A DNA stretch of 11,167 nucleotides from SIG673 sp045660565 (lineage in GTDB: Bacteria; Bacillota; Clostridia; Oscillospirales; CAG-272), in contig JAZRDX010000077.1 of the NCBI GenBank assembly GCA_045660565.1, positions 1 to 11,167 on the forward strand. Reading direction: 5' to 3'. The translations under genes and the position numbers were made by a program. The number at the start of each line of letters is the position of its first letter. Position 1 is the stretch's first letter. Below the pieces are notes generated by a model. The model saw only the letters and a program-made list of their open reading frames with translations. It had not been told where the DNA came from and did not search any database. Below, piece by piece: positions 6,322 through 11,167 of this stretch.

Positions 6322-7857
6322 ATGCTCTCTACGATATACAGCGCAGGCATAAGAGGTGTCGACGGATATCTGGTAACCGTTGAATGCGACGTAAGAGACA
6401 AGCTGGAAAGCTTTGAGATCGTCGGCCTCCCCGATAACGCGGTTAAGGAAGCAAAGGAAAGAATACATACGGCAATCGACAACAGCGGAATAAGCTTTCC
6501 CGACGCCGCGATAGTAATTAATATGGCTCCCGCTGACACTAAGAAAAGCGGAACCGCGTTTGACCTCGCCATGCTTATCGGCATACTCCGTTCCTCGGGC
6601 TACGTTCAGCCTGCCGTAAAATTTGACGACAAAGCATTTCTCGGAGAGCTTTCCCTTTCGGGCAGCGTTAGAGGCGTTCGCGGTGTACTTTGTATGGTGC
6701 TCTCGCTTAAGGAGCAAGGGTTTAAGGAAATATACGTTCCTGCGGCAAACGCGAAAGAGGCGGCGGTCGTAGGCGGCATAGACGTTTACGGAGTTGAAAA
6801 CGTGCGTCAGCTTATAGAGCATCTTAACGGCAAAAGAAAGCTTACCCCTACCGAGTTCGATCCCGATCTGTTAAAGGCAAAGGACGTGGGCGCGAGCAAG
6901 GCCGACTTTTCCGACGTAAAGGGGCAGGCAAGAGCCAAAAGAGCTATGGAGATAGCCGCGGCGGGCGGACATAACATTCTGCTTATCGGCCCTCCGGGAA
7001 CGGGAAAGAGTATGCTTGCCAAAAGGCTCCCGACAATTCTGCCCGATATGACCTTTGACGAGGCTGTCGAGGTTACCAAAATATATTCAATAGCGGGAAT
7101 GCTCGGAGACGGGGTTTCTCTTTTAACGTCCAGACCAATACGTTCCCCGCACCACACTATGTCAAGCGCGTCTCTCGCGGGTGGCGGAGCTATACCCGTA
7201 CCGGGCGAAATTTCTCTTTCGCACAACGGAGTTCTCTTTCTTGACGAGCTTCCCGAGTTTTCAAAGCAGGTAACGGAGGTTCTCCGTCAGCCGCTTGAGG
7301 ACGGAGAGATTACAATAACGAGAGCCAACGGAAAATTCCGTTTCCCAAGCTCGTTTATGCTACTGTGCGCTATGAACCCGTGTAAATGCGGATACCGCGG
7401 ACACCCAACTCACAAATGCACCTGCAAGGACGAGGACGTAAAAAAATATCTTTCAAGAATAAGCGGTCCGCTGCTTGACCGAATCGACATTCAGGTTGAG
7501 ATGCCGTCTCTTACCAAGGAAGAAATTTCGGGCATGGAGACTGCCGAAAGCTCCGAGGCGGTAAGAAAAAGAGTTAACGAGGCGCGTAAGTTTGCCGCTC
7601 CGAGATTCAAGGACAGCGGAGTTTATTCAAACGCGAAAATGACACCGAGGCAGATACGGAAATACTGTGTCTTAACGCCCGATGCAGAAAAGATGCTTTC
7701 CGATGCGTTTGAAAGCATAGGACTTTCCGCAAGAGGATACGACAGAATTTTAAAGGTTGCCAGAACCATCGCCGACCTTGACGGAAGCGAGGAAATCTCC
7801 GCCGCTCACGTCGGAGAGGCTATTCAGCTCCGCACGCTTGACCGAAATTACATCTGA
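6322..7857 (+). CDS. comM: ComM/YifB family Mg-chelatase-like AAA+ ATPase
   Basis: A 511-residue AAA+ ATPase of the ComM/YifB family. In transformable Gram-negative bacteria ComM is a hexameric helicase that drives branch migration during integration of incoming DNA; the role of Firmicutes YifB is less clear. Residues 1-170 form the N-terminal Lon-protease-like domain (ChlI), with no sign of a working protease. The Mg-chelatase AAA+ core has Walker A GPPGTGKS (223-230) and Walker B VLFLDE (304-309). Four cysteines (354, 356, 366, 368) form the CxC...CxC pattern seen in this family and may bind metal. LLDRIDI (384-390) follows, and the C-terminal Mg_chelatase_C region ends at ARTIADLDGSE and the final helices. 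Length is normal. The start has an AAGGGGA ribosome binding site and a promoter. The family is usually named without regard to natural competence, so the symbol does not imply it here. Confidence 0.95.
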   Translation: MLSTIYSAGIRGVDGYLVTVECDVRDKLESFEIVGLPDNAVKEAKERIHTAIDNSGISFPDAAIVINMAPADTKKSGTAFDLAMLIGILRSSGYVQPAVKFDDKAFLGELSLSGSVRGVRGVLCMVLSLKEQGFKEIYVPAANAKEAAVVGGIDVYGVENVRQLIEHLNGKRKLTPTEFDPDLLKAKDVGASKADFSDVKGQARAKRAMEIAAAGGHNILLIGPPGTGKSMLAKRLPTILPDMTFDEAVEVTKIYSIAGMLGDGVSLLTSRPIRSPHHTMSSASLAGGGAIPVPGEISLSHNGVLFLDELPEFSKQVTEVLRQPLEDGEITITRANGKFRFPSSFMLLCAMNPCKCGYRGHPTHKCTCKDEDVKKYLSRISGPLLDRIDIQVEMPSLTKEEISGMETAESSEAVRKRVNEARKFAAPRFKDSGVYSNAKMTPRQIRKYCVLTPDAEKMLSDAFESIGLSARGYDRILKVARTIADLDGSEEISAAHVGEAIQLRTLDRNYI

Positions 7858-7907
7858 TTTCCACGAGGCTGACAACAAAAAATATCTTGTTTTCTCCATA
7901 CTGTGTA

Positions 7908-8036
7908 TGTGGAAAACCGGCGGTCAAAAATCCCCGCTCGCCTGTGGAAAACTTTCGTTGATATGCCAAAATTCAAGGTTTTCCACTGCGCTTAAACCGA
8001 TTTTCTGTGGAAAACCCTGTGGAAATCTGTGGAAAA
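7908..8036 (+). promoter_or_regulatory. Cluster of DnaA-box-like sites; candidate DnaA-binding locus
   Basis: TGTGGAAAA, one base from the DnaA-box complement TGTGGATAA, occurs at 7908-7916, 7943-7951, 8006-8014 and 8028-8036. TGTGGAAAT is at 8018-8026 and an inverted near-match, TTTTCCACT, is at 7979-7987. The last three start 12 and 10 bases apart, about one helical turn. Weaker matches (TTACTCACA 8045-8053, TTACACACA 8055-8063) and AT-rich DNA (about 8065-8125) follow, resembling the box-array plus unwinding-element layout of an origin. This lies in a 278-base gap with no gene. No dnaA or dnaN is in view, so it could be oriC, a titration site, or DnaA control of a neighbour. Confidence 0.65.
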
Positions 8037-8135
8037 CTATAAACTTACTCACATTTACACACAGCAATAAATTGCTTAAAACGCTAAAATTTTTCTTTAA
8101 AAGCTGTCGATGCACGGCAAAAACGGTGATAAAAA

Positions 8136-8627
8136 ATGGAAACAGAGCCTACTATCGAAAAAAGCTGCTCGTTTACCGGGCACAGAGATATTCCGCCCTA
8201 TTTATACGGAGATATACGCGGGGCGGTAACCTCGGAGATCAAAAGACTTTACTCTCTCGGCGTAAGACGTTTTATAGCGGGCGGCGCGCTTGGATTCGAC
8301 ATGCTTTGTGCCGAAACGGTGCTTTCCCTCAAGGAAAGCCTTAAAGGAATCACTCTGACTCTTGCCATTCCGTGCAGAAATCACGACGCGCGCTGGAGCG
8401 AGGCAGACAGAAAGGTCTTTTCGGATATACTTGAAAAAGCCAACGAGGTTGTATACGTATCCGAGGAGTACACAAAATTCTGTATGTTTAAGCGAAACAG
8501 ATATATGGTTGACAGAAGCCTATACTGCATAAGCTTTTGCACAAAAAAGAGTGGCGGCAGCTACTATACGGTAAACTACGCCCGTGGGCTCGGCAGAGAA
8601 ATAACAGAAATTTCCGAAAGAATATAG
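8136..8627 (+). CDS. SLOG-family (DUF1273/YpsA-like) nucleotide-binding protein
   Basis: A 163-residue soluble protein with the SLOG (SMF/DprA-LOG) Rossmann-like fold pattern, closest to DUF1273/YpsA-type proteins (PF06908). Key motifs are SFTGHR (12-17) after the first strand, the phosphate-binding GGALGFD (49-55), LAIPC (76-80), the RNRYMVDRS segment (120-128) and GGSYYTVNYA (140-149), which replaces the GGT-x2-T seen in many relatives. SLOG proteins bind nucleotides or related ligands, and some act in stress signalling or phage defence. YpsA affects cell division in Bacillus, but no such role can be assigned here. Length is normal. The start has GGTGA seven bases upstream; no other ATG fits better. 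It sits directly after the DnaA-box cluster; a poor TTGCTT-18-TTTAAA promoter (from about 8073) is the only candidate found. Confidence 0.85.
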   Translation: METEPTIEKSCSFTGHRDIPPYLYGDIRGAVTSEIKRLYSLGVRRFIAGGALGFDMLCAETVLSLKESLKGITLTLAIPCRNHDARWSEADRKVFSDILEKANEVVYVSEEYTKFCMFKRNRYMVDRSLYCISFCTKKSGGSYYTVNYARGLGREITEISERI

Positions 8628-8630
8628 CTT

Positions 8631-8660
8631 ACGTATCGCTTTAATAAAAGCGGGATACGT
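8631..8660. terminator. Imperfect hairpin after the SLOG gene
   Basis: ACGTATCGCTTT (8631-8642) pairs with AAAGCG and ATACGT (8647-8660) apart from a two-base GG bulge. It lies three bases after the stop codon. No long T tract follows on either strand, so termination would be weak; it could instead stabilise the 3' end of the message. Confidence 0.4.
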
Positions 8661-8704
8661 TTAACGTCGCATTAAAAACAAACATCTTTTAAACAGGATT
8701 AGGT

Positions 8705-10777
8705 ATGATTAAAAAAAGAGGATTCTGGAGAAACGCGTTATTAAATCCGCTCAGAACGTTACCTATGCTTACGTACCTTAACAGAATGTCAGCAAAGGGG
8801 TATCATATAACATCGTCCGGGCGTTTTAAAAACACGTTTGATGAAAATAAACATATAAGATACCTATACGCGATCTGCAATACCCGAACCGAGGATTATT
8901 ACAGCGAGGTCGAAAGCTGGGAAAAGGTATTTGAATACAAAAATCTGTCCTTTTTCAGAAAAAAGCTTCCAAAGGACTACGTCGGTGTAAAAAAGCGCGG
9001 CCTTCAGAAAAAGGCTATGAAGGAAAAGCTATGGCTTGACGATATGCTTAAAAACGGTTTTCTGCTTTTCGGCAAGGCAGAGGATGAATACATATTTCAG
9101 CGCTCCTCCGAGACGGGTAAAACGGAATATTTTATTGATTACGTTTCAAAAAGTAAAAGCCCTGACGAATATCTGTACGAAAAAGCGCTTGACGGGCTTG
9201 AATGTCTCTCACCGTCAACTGACGGAATAACGTACTACTTTATCAAAAGAGAAGGAAAAGAGGTCGTAACCGGACTTAAAAAGCTAAGAAGCGATGCGGC
9301 ACTGATGAAAAGAAAGATGCTGTGGTCGCTTTTCGGATTATTTCTTACGTTAGCGGCATCCACGACATCGCTTGTTTTCGCCATAAAATACCGTACAGCC
9401 GTTATCCCCTGTCTTATCGCCGGCGGAACGCTGACAGCTGTATCATTTATTATTTTTGCAATTTTCAAAGCTCTGTTCAAACGGGAAAAAAGACGGCTCG
9501 AAGAGGAAGAAAAAAGCCTTGAAGCTCTCAAAAGCTCCGGAAAAACCGATGAGCAAACGGATAGCGGTAGCGGTGCAGCCACGCAGCCTCCCGGTGTACA
9601 AAACCAACAGGGTGCGCCAAACGGGTTTAATGCAGCTATGCAGGTCCCTGCGGTTCCCGGATTTCAGTTTAACGGGGCGACGCAACCGCAGAACGGTGTT
9701 CCGGTTCAGCAATACGGCGGACAAGCTCCTATGCAGAACGGCGCACAGATCCCCGTAGCTCCCGGATTTCAGTTTAACGGTACGGCGCAACCTCAGAACG
9801 GCGTTCCGGTTCAGCAATACGGCGGTCAAGCTCCTATGCAGAACGGCGCACAGATCCCCGTAGCTCCCGGATTTCAGTTTAACGGGGCGCAACCTCAGAA
9901 CGGCGTTCCGGTTCAGCAATACAGCGGTCAAGCTCCTATGCAGAACGGCGTTCCGGTTCAGCAATACAGCGGACAAGCTCCTATGCAGAACGGCGCGCAG
10001 ATTCCCGCAGCTCCCGGATTTCAGTTTAACGGGGCGACGCAACCGCAGAACGGTGTTACGATTCAGCAATATGGCGGTCAAGCTCCTATGCAGAACGGCG
10101 CACAGATCTCCGCAACTCCCGGATTTCAGTTTAACGGCGGCCAGACTCAAAACACATTTGCAGCTCCTCCCCAAAGCGAGTTTTCAGCCACAGGTCAGTC
10201 TTATCACCCGAGCGACGAAAGCGAATGGCAATACGTTGACGAGGACGAGGAAGACAGCGAAAGCGAGAACGGCTTTGACGAAAACGGCGGTGTAACCTAC
10301 TCGCCAAACGGACAAGGCTATAAGTACAAGCCCTCGGAAAACGCCTACGGCCAGCAGCAAAGGTCTGCGCCCGTACATCAAGTGCCAAACACGGCTGAGT
10401 GGAGCACCTCTTACTACGGTCAAAATAACGCTCGGCAGAACGAAAATCACTCCGGCGGAGATACGGTAAGCTCATTACGTACCGCTGATGGCGCGGACTA
10501 CAGCATAAGCTACTCGGAAACGGAACACAAAAGAAGAAAGTTTTTGTTTTTTCAGCTTATAGGCAGTCTGGCGTTCATGTTATTATATATTGCCGGCAGC
10601 GCGTTAGCGATCCTACAATACGTTGTAAGATTTGTTTTAACAAAGCAGGGAAACACCGCGCTTCTTATCGTAAGCATATTTCTTGCGGTGTTTACTCCCG
10701 TAGTACTTTACTTCGGTATAGGCTCCGCGCATTCGCTCGTTAAGGACATAAAAAACAGAAACAAAAGTGATTTTTAA
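8705..10777 (+). CDS. DUF2812-like membrane protein with long Gln/Pro/Gly-rich repeat linker
   Basis: A 690-residue protein of unknown function. The N-terminal part holds two DUF2812-like segments: residues about 20-57 (MLTYLNRMSAKGYHI) and 108-150 (LWLDDMLKNGFLLF, then a Tyr-Ile-Phe and Tyr-Phe-Ile-Asp-Tyr pattern), both matching the family's WLxxMxxxGw...Y.F plan. Two transmembrane helices follow (about 206-228 and 232-257), then a basic, Glu-rich helix (258-278). A low-complexity linker (about 280-612) contains five PGFQFNG repeats (318-478), an acidic patch (503-526) and Tyr/Ser/Gln-rich sequence. Two more helices (about 613-642 and 651-676) and a short basic tail end it. Positive-inside rules place the N-terminus, linker and tail in the cytoplasm. 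DUF2812 proteins often accompany PadR regulators; none is seen here. The start has AGGA about eight bases upstream. The fold of the linker and any partner are unknown. Confidence 0.8.
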   Translation: MIKKRGFWRNALLNPLRTLPMLTYLNRMSAKGYHITSSGRFKNTFDENKHIRYLYAICNTRTEDYYSEVESWEKVFEYKNLSFFRKKLPKDYVGVKKRGLQKKAMKEKLWLDDMLKNGFLLFGKAEDEYIFQRSSETGKTEYFIDYVSKSKSPDEYLYEKALDGLECLSPSTDGITYYFIKREGKEVVTGLKKLRSDAALMKRKMLWSLFGLFLTLAASTTSLVFAIKYRTAVIPCLIAGGTLTAVSFIIFAIFKALFKREKRRLEEEEKSLEALKSSGKTDEQTDSGSGAATQPPGVQNQQGAPNGFNAAMQVPAVPGFQFNGATQPQNGVPVQQYGGQAPMQNGAQIPVAPGFQFNGTAQPQNGVPVQQYGGQAPMQNGAQIPVAPGFQFNGAQPQNGVPVQQYSGQAPMQNGVPVQQYSGQAPMQNGAQIPAAPGFQFNGATQPQNGVTIQQYGGQAPMQNGAQISATPGFQFNGGQTQNTFAAPPQSEFSATGQSYHPSDESEWQYVDEDEEDSESENGFDENGGVTYSPNGQGYKYKPSENAYGQQQRSAPVHQVPNTAEWSTSYYGQNNARQNENHSGGDTVSSLRTADGADYSISYSETEHKRRKFLFFQLIGSLAFMLLYIAGSALAILQYVVRFVLTKQGNTALLIVSIFLAVFTPVVLYFGIGSAHSLVKDIKNRNKSDF
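9656..10138 (+). repeat. Tandem ~105-bp coding repeat inside the DUF2812-like gene
   Basis: Five PGFQFNG copies start at residues 318, 353, 387, 437 and 472. The typical unit is 34-35 residues: PGFQFNG, then TQPQNGVPVQQYGG, then QAPMQNGAQIP. The third unit is longer because 15 residues (NGVPVQQYSGQAPMQ) are duplicated at 9899-9943 and 9944-9988. Copies are nearly identical at DNA level, with a few silent differences, which points to recent expansion or gene conversion. Confidence 0.9.
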
Positions 10778-10858
10778 AAAGCAAAAATTGCCGTCTCCCC
10801 CTTATAAGACGAACCCATTTTAGCTTTTGGAAATAAAAACAAATTTAAGGAGAAAAAA

Positions 10859-11167
10859 ATGAAAAACCCCGAAATTTTTGTAGTAATGCTACTTTACATG
10901 TGTGTGGTTATCGGAATAGGCGTATATTTCTATAAACGCTCTCAGAAGAACTCCGAAAACTACTTCCTCGGCGGTCGCTCCCTCGGACCGTGGGTAGCGG
11001 CAATGAGCGCCGAAGCCTCCGATATGAGCGGATGGCTGCTTATGGGACTTCCCGGCGTCGCATATTGGTTCGGTCTTGCAGATGCATTCTGGACCGCTCT
11101 CGGTCTTGCCATCGGAACCTATATCAACTGGCTTTTAGTTGCAAGGAGACTCCGCAACTATTCGCAG
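10859..11167 (+). CDS. putP: Sodium/proline symporter (SSS family), N-terminal part
   Basis: The first 103 codons of a solute:sodium symporter; the gene runs off the right edge. The ATG has a perfect AAGGAG site at 10847-10852, six bases upstream. The first helix spans about residues 5-25. It is followed by the family signature YFLGGRSLGPWVAAMS (35-50) and then AEASDMSGWLLMGLPG (51-66). This matches PutP of Escherichia coli closely, and the numbering coincides: Ala53, Asp55, Met56 and Ser57 correspond to residues known there for sodium and proline binding. Further helices cover about 68-95. The expected role is sodium-driven proline uptake for nutrition or osmotic balance; related SSS members with other substrates cannot be excluded without the rest. 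The gene lies 81 bases after the DUF2812-like gene, with no clear promoter or terminator between. Confidence 0.92.
   Translation, partial: MKNPEIFVVMLLYMCVVIGIGVYFYKRSQKNSENYFLGGRSLGPWVAAMSAEASDMSGWLLMGLPGVAYWFGLADAFWTALGLAIGTYINWLLVARRLRNYSQ

Noticed and set aside
7858..8135. Small genes in the gap after comM
   Set aside because: Open frames here on either strand have no ribosome binding site and consist of the DnaA-box repeats and AT-rich sequence.
9443..10174. 243-codon minus-strand open frame with repeated HRSLTAVLLNRNAVL-like units
   Set aside because: It is the antisense of the Gln/Pro/Gly repeat linker. The plus frame continues on both sides into membrane helices and DUF2812-like sequence, which identifies it as the real one.

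Overview
The window looks like chromosomal DNA of a low-to-medium GC Gram-positive anaerobe of class Clostridia. This rests on strong AAGGAG-type ribosome binding sites, sigma-A promoters with 17-bp spacers, typA and comM/yifB of Firmicutes type, a DUF2812 protein, a CmpB-type (PF06541) membrane protein, and intergenic hairpin repeats of a kind I recall from gut Clostridia. The genus cannot be fixed from the sequence alone. No rRNA, tRNA, CRISPR array, transposase or phage gene was seen.

Layout. Positions 1-163 (minus) are the start of a secreted-protein gene that runs off the window, with its own promoter and a tandem 11-bp repeat upstream. Positions 365-960 hold no convincing gene; they are packed with short GC-rich palindromes, including two tandem ~100-bp units of paired, oppositely oriented hairpins, and end in a terminator. 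A minus-strand gene for a 75-residue Asn/Gln repeat protein follows (969-1196). After a second non-coding stretch, a good promoter drives a 588-residue fusion of a GT8 glycosyltransferase and a PlsC-type acyltransferase (1566-3332). A CmpB-like membrane protein (3463-4140) comes next, ending in a strong bidirectional terminator.

The housekeeping core is a divergent pair: typA/bipA (minus) and comM/yifB (plus), each with a near-consensus promoter in the 200-bp gap. Downstream of comM, about 280 bp of non-coding DNA carries six DnaA-box-like TGTGGAAAA sites, followed by AT-rich sequence; this is a candidate DnaA-binding locus or origin. Then come a SLOG-family nucleotide-binding protein (8136-8627), a 690-residue DUF2812 membrane protein with a long Gln/Pro/Gly/Asn-rich tandem-repeat linker (8705-10777), and the start of a putP-type sodium/proline symporter (10859 to the window end).

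The genes do not form one obvious pathway. The least ordinary items are the GT8-PlsC fusion (possibly a one-protein route to an acylated glycolipid), the DnaA-box cluster away from any visible dnaA, the DUF2812 repeat protein, and the NNQ-repeat microprotein embedded in palindromic repeats.
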